Below, one piece after another: positions 45,109 through 54,755 of a DNA stretch of 64,000 nucleotides. Source of the DNA: Pelomonas sp965229315 (lineage in GTDB: Bacteria; Pseudomonadota; Gammaproteobacteria; Burkholderiales; Burkholderiaceae_C); assembly GCF_965229315.1 (NCBI RefSeq), contig NZ_CBDDJA010000001.1, positions 434,001 through 498,000 on the forward strand, read 5' to 3'. The translations under genes were made by a program, and so were the position numbers. Every line of letters begins with the position of its first letter. Position 1 is the stretch's first letter. The notes below the pieces were generated by a model that did not search any database, had not been told where the DNA came from, and worked only from the letters and a program-made list of their open reading frames with translations.

Positions 45109-45314
45109 GCTGCCCCTGGCACGGGGATGGCGCCTCGGGGACCTCCGCCAGGCGCGCCAACCCCTAGGATTTACCCTCCGTGCTACATTGCCGGCTGCTC
45201 AAAAACGGCAGTTCGTCCGATTGCCAGCCTGCTTCCCGCCCGGTTGCGCAGCTGCCGGCATCGAGGCAACCGCCGTCCCGGTCCGCGCCGGGTTGACCCG
45301 CCCCACCCCGCCTC

Positions 45315-45887
45315 ATGACCGCCGCCCCACCGTCCGTCAAGCGTCGCCCGCTGCACCGCCGCGCCCTCGATGTGCAGGTGTTCGCGCGCGATGACGGCCT
45401 GTTCGATGTCGAAGCGAGCCTGAGCGACACGAAGTCGCACGACGTGCCGCTGGCCGGCACGACCCGCAAGGCGGGCGACCCGATCCACGAGATGCGCCTG
45501 TATCTGACGGTGGACGCGACGCTGACGATCAGCGCCGCCACCTCCGAGACGCTGTCGATGCCCTATGCCGGCACCTGCGACGAGCATGGCGACGCCTATG
45601 CCCGCCTGGTCGGCTTGAACCTGATGAAGGGCTTCAGGCAGGCCGTGGGCGAGCGCCTGGGCGGCACGCTCGGCTGCACCCACCTGACCGAACTCTGCAA
45701 CGTGCTGCCCACGGCCATCATCCAGGCGATGGCCGGCTCCGTCATCGACACGCGTGAGGGTGACACCGACGGCAACCCGCCGTTTCAGCTCGACCGCTGC
45801 CACGCACTGCGCCGCGACGGCGCGGCCGTGGCCCAGTTCTATCCGCGTTGGCACCGGTCCCAAACGCCAACATCGACCGCTTCCTGA
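45315..45887 (+). CDS. DUF2889 domain protein
   Basis: 190 residues. The pattern RPLHRRALDVQVFARDDGL, DPIHEMRLYLTVDATLTI, YAGTCDEHGDAYARLVGLNLMKGF and GGTLGCTHLTELCNVLPTAIIQAM matches DUF2889, whose function is unknown. No signal peptide or membrane segment. It is often next to sucCD in beta-proteobacteria to my knowledge. About 206 bases lie between it and recX, and 24 bases to sucC; whether these belong to one transcript is unclear. Confidence 0.88.
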   Translation: MTAAPPSVKRRPLHRRALDVQVFARDDGLFDVEASLSDTKSHDVPLAGTTRKAGDPIHEMRLYLTVDATLTISAATSETLSMPYAGTCDEHGDAYARLVGLNLMKGFRQAVGERLGGTLGCTHLTELCNVLPTAIIQAMAGSVIDTREGDTDGNPPFQLDRCHALRRDGAAVAQFYPRWHRSQTPTSTAS

Positions 45888-45911
45888 CTTCCCGACCCGA
45901 AAGACCCAGCC

Positions 45912-47072
<1,161 letters not shown>

Positions 47073-47081
47073 TGACCTTGC

Positions 47082-47122
47082 GGGACAGACGGCCCGAGCG
47101 TACTCGCGAGTAGCTCTGTCCC
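47082..47122 (+). repeat. Structured sucC-sucD intercistronic element
   Basis: Inverted repeat GGGACAGA (47082-47089) / TCTGTCCC (47115-47122) enclosing a perfect palindrome TACTCGCGAGTA (47101-47112). The RNA could form a long bent hairpin between two genes of one operon. There is no T-run, so it is not a classical terminator. Confidence 0.65.
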
Positions 47123-47143
47123 CAACTGACTAGGAACAGATCC

Positions 47144-48037
47144 ATGTCCATCTACATCAACAAAGACACCAAGGTCATCACCCAGGGCATCACCGGCAAG
47201 ACCGGCCAGTTCCACACGCTGGGCTGCCAGGCCTATGCCAACGGCAAGAACGCGTTTGTGGCCGGCGTGAACCCCAAGAAGGCCGGTGAGAAGTTCTCCG
47301 AGATCCCCATCTACGCGACCGTCAGGGAAGCCGCCTCGCAGACGGGCGCGACCGTCTCGGTCATCTACGTGCCGCCCGCAGGCGCCGCCGCCGCGATCTG
47401 GGAAGCCGTCGAGGCCGACCTGGACCTGGCGATCTGCATCACCGAAGGCATCCCGGTGCGAGACATGCTGGAAGTGCGCAACAAGATGAAGGCCAAGGAA
47501 GCGGCCGGCGGCAAGAAGACGCTGCTGCTGGGCCCCAACTGCCCCGGCCTGATCACGCCGGAAGAAATCAAGATCGGCATCATGCCGGGCCACATCCACC
47601 GCAAGGGCCGCATCGGCGTGGTCTCGCGTTCCGGCACGCTGACCTATGAAGCCGTGGCGCAGTTGACCGAGATCGGCCTGGGCCAATCGACGGCGGTCGG
47701 CATCGGCGGCGACCCGATCAACGGCCTCAAGCACATCGACGTGATGAAGGCCTTCAACGACGACCCTGACACCGACGCCGTCATCATGATCGGCGAGATC
47801 GGCGGCCCCGACGAGGCGGAAGCCGCGCGCTGGTGCAAGCTGAACATGAAGAAGCCCATCGTCGGCTTCATTGCCGGTGTCACCGCCCCTCCCGGCAAGC
47901 GCATGGGCCACGCCGGCGCGCTGATCTCCGGTGGCGCGGACACCGCCGACGCCAAGCTGGCCGTCATGGAAGAGTGCGGCTTCACCGTCACGCGCAACCC
48001 CAGCGAGATGGCCAAGCTGCTCAAGGCCCTGCTGTAA
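47144..48037 (+). CDS. sucD: Succinate-CoA ligase (ADP-forming), alpha subunit
   Basis: 297 residues. MSIYINKDTKVITQGITGKTGQFH contains the CoA-binding Rossmann GITGKTG motif. The catalytic phospho-His is in GHAGALISGG. Other landmarks: GPNCPGLITPEEIKIGIMPG and SRSGTLTYEA. Forms the heterotetramer or dimer with SucC. A strong terminator begins 20 bases after the stop. Confidence 0.98.
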   Translation: MSIYINKDTKVITQGITGKTGQFHTLGCQAYANGKNAFVAGVNPKKAGEKFSEIPIYATVREAASQTGATVSVIYVPPAGAAAAIWEAVEADLDLAICITEGIPVRDMLEVRNKMKAKEAAGGKKTLLLGPNCPGLITPEEIKIGIMPGHIHRKGRIGVVSRSGTLTYEAVAQLTEIGLGQSTAVGIGGDPINGLKHIDVMKAFNDDPDTDAVIMIGEIGGPDEAEAARWCKLNMKKPIVGFIAGVTAPPGKRMGHAGALISGGADTADAKLAVMEECGFTVTRNPSEMAKLLKALL

Positions 48038-48057
48038 TCGGGTCTCGCACCCCCACC

Positions 48058-48086
48058 AGCCGCCGGGTCGACCGGCGGCTTTTTTT
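48058..48086 (+). terminator. Rho-independent terminator after sucD
   Basis: Nine-base perfect stem AGCCGCCGG/CCGGCGGCT with GTCGA loop and a run of seven T. It lies between sucD and terC, so terC is expected to have its own promoter or to rely on read-through. Confidence 0.93.
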
Positions 48087-48107
48087 CGCCTGCCGCCCCG
48101 CCAAGAC

Positions 48108-48815
48108 ATGGACTTGCCAATCGACGTGTTCAGTGCCGCCTTCCTCATTGCGCTGCTGAAGATCATCTGGGTCAACATCCTGCTGTCCGGCGACAACGCG
48201 GTCGTCATCGCGTTGGCCGCGCGCAACCTGGCGCCTGACCAGCAAAAGCGCGCCATCATCTTCGGCAGCGGCGCGGCCATCGTGCTGCGCGTCGTGCTGA
48301 CGCTGTTCGCCGTGCAGCTGCTGCAGCTGCCCTGGCTGAAACTGCTGGGTGCCGCTGCGCTGCTGTGGATCGGCATCCAGCTGCTGGCGGACAACGACGA
48401 CGATGCCGACGTCAAGGCCAGCAGCAGCGTCTGGGTCGCCATCCGCACCATCCTGATCGCGGACCTGGTCATGAGCCTGGACAACGTCATCGCCGTCGCG
48501 GCCGCCGCCAACAGCGCGCCGGAGAACGTGCGCGTCCTGCTGCTCGTCATCGGCCTGGGCCTGTCCATCCCGCTCATCATCTTCGGCAGCACGCTGCTGC
48601 TCAAGCTGATGGAACGCTTCCCGGCCATCATCACCGTGGGCGCGGCGCTGCTGGGCTTCGTGGCTGGCGAGATGGCGACGACCGACGCGGCGGTGCACGA
48701 CTGGTTCGAGACGCACATGCACGGCCTGGACTACGCCGTCAGCATCACCGGCGCGGTCTTCGTCGTCGCCATCGGCCTGCTGCTGGCCCGCCGCGGCAAG
48801 TCCGGGCCGGCCTAA
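48108..48815 (+). CDS. TerC-family integral membrane protein
   Basis: About 235 residues with seven membrane segments. The acidic signature ILLSGDNAVVIALAARNL and MSLDNVIAVAAA in helices 1 and 4 is the TerC (YjbE/YkoY-like) motif, which probably coordinates metal ions; the family has been linked to metal efflux, including manganese, during protein export. The start is placed at MDLPIDVFSAAF. Its first codon is only 22 bases after the T-run of the sucD terminator, leaving little room for a promoter. Confidence 0.9.
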   Translation: MDLPIDVFSAAFLIALLKIIWVNILLSGDNAVVIALAARNLAPDQQKRAIIFGSGAAIVLRVVLTLFAVQLLQLPWLKLLGAAALLWIGIQLLADNDDDADVKASSSVWVAIRTILIADLVMSLDNVIAVAAAANSAPENVRVLLLVIGLGLSIPLIIFGSTLLLKLMERFPAIITVGAALLGFVAGEMATTDAAVHDWFETHMHGLDYAVSITGAVFVVAIGLLLARRGKSGPA

Positions 48816-48825
48816 GATCGACCGC

Positions 48826-49965
48826 ATGGCGAGTGGCGGCAAACCCGACAAGGCCGACAAACCCGCAAAAGCGGGTGGCTTCTGGCAACGGCTGATGGGC
48901 CGGAGCGCCGACGCGCCACCCGGCGAACCGTCGCCCGTGGCCGACACCCGGCAGACGCCGGCGCCGGGTGCGGCACCAGCGTCATCCACGGCGCCGCCGG
49001 ACCTGCACGACCTCGAACTGGGTGCGGAGATCGGCCGCGGTGCGATGGCCATCGTCTACAAGGCCACCCAGCGATCCACGGGTCGCCAGGTCGCCGTCAA
49101 GCGCCTGGCGCTGAGCCGCGAGTTCTCCGCCGAGGACCTGGCCGACGTGCGCGAGCGCTTCATGCGCGAAGCCCACGCGGCCCGTGCGCTGGAGCACCCC
49201 GACATCCTGCAGGTGGTCGATGCCGGGCAGGACGGCAACGACACCTGGATCGCCCTCGAATACGTGCTGGGCCGCGACCTCAGCCTCTTTGCCAAGGCCG
49301 GCCAGTTGCTGCCGGTGCGCGAGGTCGTGCAGATCGGCGTGCGCCTGGCCCGCGCACTGGCCTATGCGCACAGCCAGGGCGTCGTGCACCGCGACATCAA
49401 GCCGGCCAACGTGATGCTGGACCGCATCAACGGCAGCCTGAAGCTGATGGACTTCGGCATCGCCCGCGTCGGCGACGGCAGCCGCACGCGCACCGGGCTC
49501 GTGCTCGGCACCCCGTCCTTCATGTCACCCGAGCAGCTCGCCGGGCTGAAGGTGGACGGCCGCAGCGACCTCTACTCGCTCGGCGTGCTGCTGTACCAGT
49601 TGCTCTGCGGCATGCTGCCGCACCAGAGCGACTCGATGGCGCGGCTGATGCAGCAGATCGCCACCGAGCCGGCCGCCGACATCCGCACCCACCGCCCCGG
49701 CCTGCCGGAATCGCTGGCGCTGGTGCTGGCCCTGTCGCTGGAAAAACGCCCGGAGCTGCGCTACAGCAGCGGTGAGCAGATGGCGCGCGACCTGGAAGCC
49801 GTGCTCGTCATGGACCTGCAGGCCGAGCCCGCCGAGCCTGGCGCGACCGCAAGCCACGGCACAGCCTTCGCGCAAACACTGCGCCTGACGCCCGGGGAAG
49901 CAGGGCAGAATCCGCGCTCTTGCGCCGAACCCGGCGTGCCCCACGAGCCTCCGCAAGCCTCATGA
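48826..49965 (+). CDS. Serine/threonine protein kinase (Hanks type, PpkA/PknB-like)
   Basis: 379 residues. The kinase domain runs from about 65 to 325: GAEIGRGAMAIVYKA (P-loop), the catalytic Lys in VAVKRLAL, HRDIKPANVML (catalytic loop), MDFGIARV (DFG), GTPSFMSPEQ (activation segment) and DGRSDLYSLGVLLYQL. A low-complexity Pro/Ala tail precedes and follows; no membrane segment, so it is soluble. Its stop overlaps the phosphatase ATG, and an FHA gene follows. The trio is a typical reversible Ser/Thr phosphorylation module. Substrates are unknown; the nearby FHA protein is the obvious candidate. Confidence 0.94.
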   Translation: MASGGKPDKADKPAKAGGFWQRLMGRSADAPPGEPSPVADTRQTPAPGAAPASSTAPPDLHDLELGAEIGRGAMAIVYKATQRSTGRQVAVKRLALSREFSAEDLADVRERFMREAHAARALEHPDILQVVDAGQDGNDTWIALEYVLGRDLSLFAKAGQLLPVREVVQIGVRLARALAYAHSQGVVHRDIKPANVMLDRINGSLKLMDFGIARVGDGSRTRTGLVLGTPSFMSPEQLAGLKVDGRSDLYSLGVLLYQLLCGMLPHQSDSMARLMQQIATEPAADIRTHRPGLPESLALVLALSLEKRPELRYSSGEQMARDLEAVLVMDLQAEPAEPGATASHGTAFAQTLRLTPGEAGQNPRSCAEPGVPHEPPQAS

Positions 49966-50759
49966 TCCTGGAGTTCTTCAGCGCCACCGACGTGGGCCGT
50001 GCGCGCGACAACAACGAGGACTCGGTCGCCCTCGACGAAGCCGCCGGCCTGGCCGTGCTGGCCGACGGCATGGGCGGCTACAACGCGGGCGAAGTGGCCA
50101 GCCAGATGCTGACCAGCTTCATCAACACCGAACTGGGCCGCTGGCTGAAGGATGCCGGCCGCGAGGCCCGGGCCGGCGAGGTCAAGCGCGCGATGGACAT
50201 CTGCGTGGACAACGCCAACCGCGCCATCTTCAACGCCGCCAACACCAACCCGCACTACGCCGGCATGGGCACGACGCTGGTGCTGGGCGTGTTTCGCGCC
50301 GAAGGCCTGCTGCTGGGCCACGTCGGCGACTCGCGCGGCTACCGGCTGCGCGCCGGCCGTCTGATGCAGATCACGCGTGACCATTCGCTGCTGCAGGAGC
50401 AGATCGACGCCGGCCTGCTCACCGTCGAGGAAGCCGCCTTCTCCAGCAACAAGAACCTCGTCACGCGCGCCATCGGCGTCGAGGACACGGTGCTGATGGA
50501 GCTGCACCTGCACGAGATCCAGGCAGGCGACACCTACCTGTTCTGCTCCGACGGCCTGTCCGACATGCTGGACGACGACACACTGGCCAACCTGCTCAGC
50601 GGCAATCCGGCGCTGCCCGAGGCGGCGCGCGCGCTGATCAATGCGGCCAACGACGCGGGCGGCCGGGATAACATCGCGCTCATCCTGGCCCGCGCCGAGG
50701 GCCGTCAACGCACCGAAGGGCGGGGCTGGTGGCCCTTCGGTCGACGTGGCAGCAATTGA
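49962..50759 (+). CDS. PP2C-type protein Ser/Thr phosphatase
   Basis: 265 residues. The metal-binding motifs of PPM/PP2C are present: GRARDNNEDS, LADGMGGYNAGEVAS, GTTLVLGVF, HVGDSRGYRLR, CSDGLSDMLDDD and GGRDNIALIL. It removes phosphates placed by the preceding kinase, most likely reversing its output. Translational overlap (ATGA) with the kinase supports co-production. Cytoplasmic. Confidence 0.95.
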   Translation: MILEFFSATDVGRARDNNEDSVALDEAAGLAVLADGMGGYNAGEVASQMLTSFINTELGRWLKDAGREARAGEVKRAMDICVDNANRAIFNAANTNPHYAGMGTTLVLGVFRAEGLLLGHVGDSRGYRLRAGRLMQITRDHSLLQEQIDAGLLTVEEAAFSSNKNLVTRAIGVEDTVLMELHLHEIQAGDTYLFCSDGLSDMLDDDTLANLLSGNPALPEAARALINAANDAGGRDNIALILARAEGRQRTEGRGWWPFGRRGSN

Positions 50760-50810
50760 CCGGCCCCGGCTGAAGCGTCGCGGCACGTACAACAGAACTT
50801 GAGGTCATTC

Positions 50811-51461
50811 ATGGGCAAACTGGTGGTTTCGCTCGACGGCGTCGTGATCAAGGAGGTGCAGATCACGAAGGACAAGACCACGCTCGGTCGCCGCCCCTAC
50901 AACGACATCGTCATCGACAACCTGGCCGTTTCGGGCGAGCACGCCGTGCTGCAGATGGTAGGCGCCGATGTCTTCATCGAAGACCTGAACTCCACCAACG
51001 GCACCTACATCAACGGCAAGGCGATCAAGAAGCAGCTGCTGGCCGACAACGACACGGTCGAGATCGGCAAGTACAAGATCAAGTTCCTGCTCAACGATGG
51101 CGGCGACTACGAGAAGACGATGATCCTCAAGCCCGGTTCCGGCGCGCCGCCGAACCTGGGCCTCAGTTCCTCGTTCGGCTCCCTGGGTGCCGCAGCCGTC
51201 GGGCCGGCCTCCATCAAGGTGCTGACGGGCGCCGCCGCCGGCCGCGAGGTCGCGCTGACCAAGGTCGTCACGACGTTGGGCAAGCCCGGCGTGCAGGTTG
51301 CCTCCATCACCAAGCGGCCCACCGGCTACGTCTTCGCGCATGTCGAGGGCAACCAGCGCCCCAGCGTCAACGGCATCCCGCTGACGGGCGAATCGATCGC
51401 GCTGCGCAGCGGCGACCTGATCGAACTCGCCGGCACGCAAATGCAGTTCGTGCAGGGTTAG
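50811..51461 (+). CDS. FHA domain protein with a canonical and a degenerate FHA domain
   Basis: 216 residues from MGKLVVSLDG, with GAGG six bases upstream of the ATG; a TTG four codons earlier is unlikely. The N-terminal FHA domain (about 1-90) has the phosphothreonine-binding set GRRPYNDIVIDN, VSGEHAVL and NSTNGTYING. The C-terminal half (about 135-215: IKVLTGAAAGREVAL..., SVNGIPLTGESIALRSGDLIEL) looks like a second FHA fold that lacks the S-x-x-H motif. It likely reads the kinase output and passes it to partners. Confidence 0.9.
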   Translation: MGKLVVSLDGVVIKEVQITKDKTTLGRRPYNDIVIDNLAVSGEHAVLQMVGADVFIEDLNSTNGTYINGKAIKKQLLADNDTVEIGKYKIKFLLNDGGDYEKTMILKPGSGAPPNLGLSSSFGSLGAAAVGPASIKVLTGAAAGREVALTKVVTTLGKPGVQVASITKRPTGYVFAHVEGNQRPSVNGIPLTGESIALRSGDLIELAGTQMQFVQG

Positions 51462-51664
51462 ACCACGCCGACGACTTCTTGCAAAAGCCGGTTACTCGGC
51501 AGTCGCTGCAACGGCTGGCCGGCTTCGCGGGCGGGTGTGACTTCCTCACGGTGGAGACTCCCCCAACTCGGTAATCCGACCGGGTGCGGTGCCTGCAGGC
51601 TGCGTACATTCCTGGCCATGCCCGGCGCGATGCGGGGCCCCTGAATCCCGAGCCAACGTACCGC

Positions 51665-52450
51665 ATGAACATCCGCGTCCTGGGCTGCTCCGGCGCCATT
51701 GCCGCAGGCTACAAGACCACCGCATTCCTGCTCGACGACGATGTCCTCATCGACGCCGGGACCGGCGTGGGTGACCTGCCGCTGGACGCGCTGGCCGCCG
51801 TCGACCACATCCTGCTCACGCACTCCCACCTGGACCACGTGCTGGGCATCCCGCTGCTGGCCGACGCCGTGCTGCGCCTGCGCACCGCCGCTGGCCGCCC
51901 GCCCATCCAGGTCCACGCCCTGCCCGAGACGCTGGCGGCCCTGCGCCAGCATGTCTTCAACGGCGTCATCTGGCCCGACTTCACCGCCCTGCCCACCCGC
52001 GACGCGCCCGTGCTGTCGCTGCACCCCTTCCAGATCGGCGACCGGCTCGACATCGGCGGACGCGCCATCGAAGTGCTGCCGGCCGTGCACACCGTGCCGG
52101 CCGTCGGCTTCGCCGTGGATGGCGGCGCGGCGAGCGGCCACGCCCACTGGGTGTTCACGGGCGACACCGGCCCCAACCCGGCGCTCTGGCGCCGCCTGGC
52201 CGGCCTGCGCCTGTCCCACCTCGTCATCGAGACTGCGTTCAGCGACGACGAGGCCGAGGTGGCCCACGTCAGCCGGCACCTGTGCCCGGCCGAACTGGGT
52301 CACGAACTGGCCGAGCTGGCCGGCAGCGTCGACGTGCGCATCACCCACATCAAGCCGGGCGAGATGGCAGCCGTCATGCAAGGCATTGCCGCGCTGAACA
52401 GCCCGCACACCATTTCTGCGCTGGCGGCAGGGCAGGACATGCAGTTCTGA
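51665..52450 (+). CDS. Metallo-beta-lactamase-fold phosphodiesterase (cAMP PDE class II-like)
   Basis: 261 residues. The metal motif HSHLDHVLGIPLL is visible, with further ligands in VLPAVHTVPAVGFAV and VFTGDTGPN and a C-terminal HIKPGE. The beginning MNIRVLGCSGAIAAGYKTTAFLL and the layout match class II cyclic nucleotide phosphodiesterases of the MBL superfamily. Hydrolysis of cAMP or another phosphodiester is therefore likely. It follows the FHA gene by about 200 bases, so its link to the phosphorylation module is only positional. A terminator lies 24 bases after the stop. Confidence 0.85.
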   Translation: MNIRVLGCSGAIAAGYKTTAFLLDDDVLIDAGTGVGDLPLDALAAVDHILLTHSHLDHVLGIPLLADAVLRLRTAAGRPPIQVHALPETLAALRQHVFNGVIWPDFTALPTRDAPVLSLHPFQIGDRLDIGGRAIEVLPAVHTVPAVGFAVDGGAASGHAHWVFTGDTGPNPALWRRLAGLRLSHLVIETAFSDDEAEVAHVSRHLCPAELGHELAELAGSVDVRITHIKPGEMAAVMQGIAALNSPHTISALAAGQDMQF

Positions 52451-52473
52451 AGCGCGTTGCTGACGCATTCCTC

Positions 52474-52500
52474 ACGGCGCCCCAGGGCGCCGTTTTCGTT
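52474..52500 (+). terminator. Rho-independent terminator after the phosphodiesterase gene
   Basis: Stem ACGGCGCC/GGCGCCGT with a CCAG loop and a T-rich tail (TTTTCGTT). It separates the phosphodiesterase transcript from pilA control elements. Confidence 0.8.
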
Positions 52501-52530
52501 TCTGACGTTTCCTGCCCGCGCCACGCCGAC

Positions 52531-52568
52531 TGACGCAACTTGTCAGCCCGAAGTGACGTTTTTTGTCA
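52531..52568 (+). promoter_or_regulatory. Tandem TGAC-N7-GTCA palindromes upstream of pilA (PilR-like enhancer)
   Basis: TGACGCAACTTGTCA (52531-52545) and TGACGTTTTTTGTCA (52554-52568) share the same 15-base architecture, 23 bases apart, 62 to 99 bases upstream of the -24 element. This is the distance at which sigma-54 activators bind, and the TGTC half-sites resemble reported PilR sites. Confidence 0.65.
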
Positions 52569-52629
52569 GGCCAGCGCCTGATCGGCAGCCGTCCGTGTGG
52601 TTTCTCACGCGCCACCCACCGCCAGAAGC

Positions 52630-52645
52630 TGGCACGCCCCCTGCA
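52630..52645 (+). promoter_or_regulatory. Sigma-54 promoter of pilA
   Basis: TGGCACG-CCCC-CTGCA has the -24 GG and -12 GC with canonical ten-base spacing. Transcription from here would give a leader of roughly 42 bases before the pilA ATG. RpoN plus PilS/PilR control is standard for type IV pilin genes. Confidence 0.87.
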
Positions 52646-52697
52646 TTCAAGGGAAGTGTCCTCACCCCCACCCACCTCTTTCTCCCGGAGTACCGAC

Positions 52698-53168
52698 ATG
52701 AACCTGAAAGCACGCGCCCAACAAGGCTTCACCCTGATCGAACTGATGATCGTCGTGGCCATCATCGGCATCCTGGCTGCTGTGGCGATTCCGCAATACC
52801 GCGACTACACCATCAAGGCCAAGGTCGGCAACGCGCTCAGCTCGGTGGATGCGTTGAAAACGGCTGTAGCCCTGTGCATTCAACAAGCTGGTGTCGCCTC
52901 CGGTGGTACGGCGACAGCTTGCGGCACTTCGGACACCGGTGCCGGCATCCCGACATTCGGCGCAACAAACGAAGTTGCGTCGGCCTCCGTCAGCAGCGCC
53001 GGCGTGATTTCGGCAGTCCTCGCATCAGGCATCGGCACAGGTGTTGACGGGAAAACTGTCAAGTGGACCCCCGTTATCAAAGACACTTCTGTGGTCTGGA
53101 CCATCGACGCGTCCGCCGTCACGCAGGCGGCTGCACTGGCAGCCTTCACCAAGAACAGCGCGACCTGA
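52698..53168 (+). CDS. pilA: Type IV major pilin PilA
   Basis: 156 residues. A short type III-like leader (MNLKARAQQG) is cleaved before the Phe of FTLIELMIVVAIIGILAAVAIP, the N-methylated hydrophobic stem, with Glu5 of the mature protein in place. The head domain has only two cysteines, close together around VALCIQQ and TATACGTS, and no C-terminal disulfide-bonded loop. GGAG lies eight bases before the ATG. The pilin polymerises into type IV pili for twitching, attachment or DNA uptake. The two next genes may modify it with glycan. Confidence 0.95.
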   Translation: MNLKARAQQGFTLIELMIVVAIIGILAAVAIPQYRDYTIKAKVGNALSSVDALKTAVALCIQQAGVASGGTATACGTSDTGAGIPTFGATNEVASASVSSAGVISAVLASGIGTGVDGKTVKWTPVIKDTSVVWTIDASAVTQAAALAAFTKNSAT

Positions 53169-53187
53169 TCGGCTCGCACATCACCAG

Positions 53188-53211
53188 AAAGGGGCTCAGG
53201 CCCCTTTTTTG
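53188..53211 (+). terminator. Rho-independent terminator after pilA
   Basis: Eight-base stem AAAGGGGC/GCCCCTTT with a TCAG loop and a run of T. It should give a short, abundant pilA mRNA and limited read-through into the downstream glycan genes. Confidence 0.92.
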
Positions 53212-53305
53212 TTTTCGGCCACCGCCAGCAAGCCGGAACTCACCCAGCCTGTTGGCGGCTGGCACGGCCAAAACGCCGCCGCCGGGTGGCGTCCACCCGC
53301 TACGT

Positions 53306-54712
53306 ATGCGCGCTCTCCGCACCTTGGGGTCGCAATCGCAGCTCGCCTTGCTCGCCTTGGCGCTGCTGACCACACCCTGGATCTCGACGGCCTGGGCGGC
53401 GCATGACATTGCCCGGGCCGTACAACTTTCGCTGATGCTGGCCGCCAGTGTCTTGCTGCTCTCCCAAGCGCCTCCGCGGTTGCCACCGCAGCTGGCAGCA
53501 GCCACGGTGGCGCTGCTGGCCCTTGCATTGGCTGCGTGTGCACTGGCACCCGCGCCGCTGGCCGCCTTGCAAGACCTGTGTCTGCACCTCGGCTGCGTGG
53601 CACTCATGCTGGGCCTGAGCCAAGCTTATGCCGGGCCAGGTTCAGCGGTGCTGGAGCGGCTGATGGCGTCGGGACCCTTGGTTTACGCCGCAGTGGCGCT
53701 TGTCATCTTCATCGCCGCACTCGCAACGGGTCAGATGCTGGACGCGCGCGCCCTGCACATCGGCTTCAACAACCCTCGATTCTTGAACCACGCCCAGACG
53801 GTGTTCGTACCGTGGCTGGTCATCATGTTCAGCATGGACAAGCGCCAACAGCGATGGCGATGGCTGGCTTTGGCAGCAGCGCTGTTTCACATCGGCCTGG
53901 CTTACCTGGGCGTGGCGCGAGGCACCGGCATGGCATGGATGGCTGCTGTGCTGGTGTTGGCCCTGGCGGGCGCCCGGGTTCAGGCGCTGCGGCTCGCCGC
54001 CACCCTGGCCTGCGGCTTGCTGCTGAGCGTATTGCTGTTCGAAGCTCTACCCCGCGTGACGCACCTCGAATGGAACACGCCATTCGCCAGAGCTGCCGAG
54101 GCCGGGCAAGATCACTCCCGGCTGAAGTTGTGGTCGTACGCTACCGATCGAATCCTATCGTCGCCATGGCTGGGCGCCGGGCCCATGCAGCTGGCCACCA
54201 TTTCGCAGGCGCCAGCAACCCATCCTCACAACATCTACCTGCAATGGGCCAGCGAGTACGGCGTGCCGGCCGCTGTGCTGGCCAGCTTGCTGATGCTGAC
54301 ACCGGCGGCGCTGCTGCTGAAGCAGGCGAAGGTCAGCCTAGAGGCTAGCGACCGTGCTCGATGCCAAGCCCTCGCCGCCATCAGCATTGCGGTGATGGTG
54401 GACGCTACGGTTTCCGGAAATCTGGTACTGCCAGTCTCGCAGCTCTGGGTCGCCTGGTTGTACGCGCAAATGCTGGCGGCGCTACGCACTCGCCCCCCAG
54501 TGCAAACAGTCCCTCTGGCGCGAGGTGCAAAGTGGTGCTTTCGAGTTGGGCAGGGCCTGCCGTGGCTGCTGGTGACCAGCCAACTCGTGCTGGCACTCCT
54601 GGCTTTGGCGCAGGCACGCTCGTCTGTGGAGCCTCACGTCGGTGAACATGCAGCCACCTATGGCCCCCGCGGCATCCCACGACCCCGGTTCTGGCTGGAT
54701 GGTCAGCTATGA
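53306..54712 (+). CDS. Wzy_C/O-antigen ligase-like membrane protein
   Basis: About 468 residues with ten to twelve membrane segments. The conserved region has the usual ligase pattern: FNNPRFLNHAQT, GVARGTGMAWMA, SRLKLWSYATDRILSSPWLGAG, and the periplasmic His of ATHPHNIYLQWASEYGVP. This family joins polyprenyl-linked glycans to lipid A or to proteins. It lies 137 bases after pilA, past the terminator, and directly upstream of a PglL-type enzyme. The G+C and codon use are a little lower than in the neighbours, suggesting faster divergence or transfer. Substrate unknown; the start is the first ATG after the pilA terminator and is tentative. Confidence 0.8.
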   Translation: MRALRTLGSQSQLALLALALLTTPWISTAWAAHDIARAVQLSLMLAASVLLLSQAPPRLPPQLAAATVALLALALAACALAPAPLAALQDLCLHLGCVALMLGLSQAYAGPGSAVLERLMASGPLVYAAVALVIFIAALATGQMLDARALHIGFNNPRFLNHAQTVFVPWLVIMFSMDKRQQRWRWLALAAALFHIGLAYLGVARGTGMAWMAAVLVLALAGARVQALRLAATLACGLLLSVLLFEALPRVTHLEWNTPFARAAEAGQDHSRLKLWSYATDRILSSPWLGAGPMQLATISQAPATHPHNIYLQWASEYGVPAAVLASLLMLTPAALLLKQAKVSLEASDRARCQALAAISIAVMVDATVSGNLVLPVSQLWVAWLYAQMLAALRTRPPVQTVPLARGAKWCFRVGQGLPWLLVTSQLVLALLALAQARSSVEPHVGEHAATYGPRGIPRPRFWLDGQL

Positions 54713-54755
54713 GGCTGCGCAACACCGCCCGGCGCCCATGCCATCATGCGCGCCC

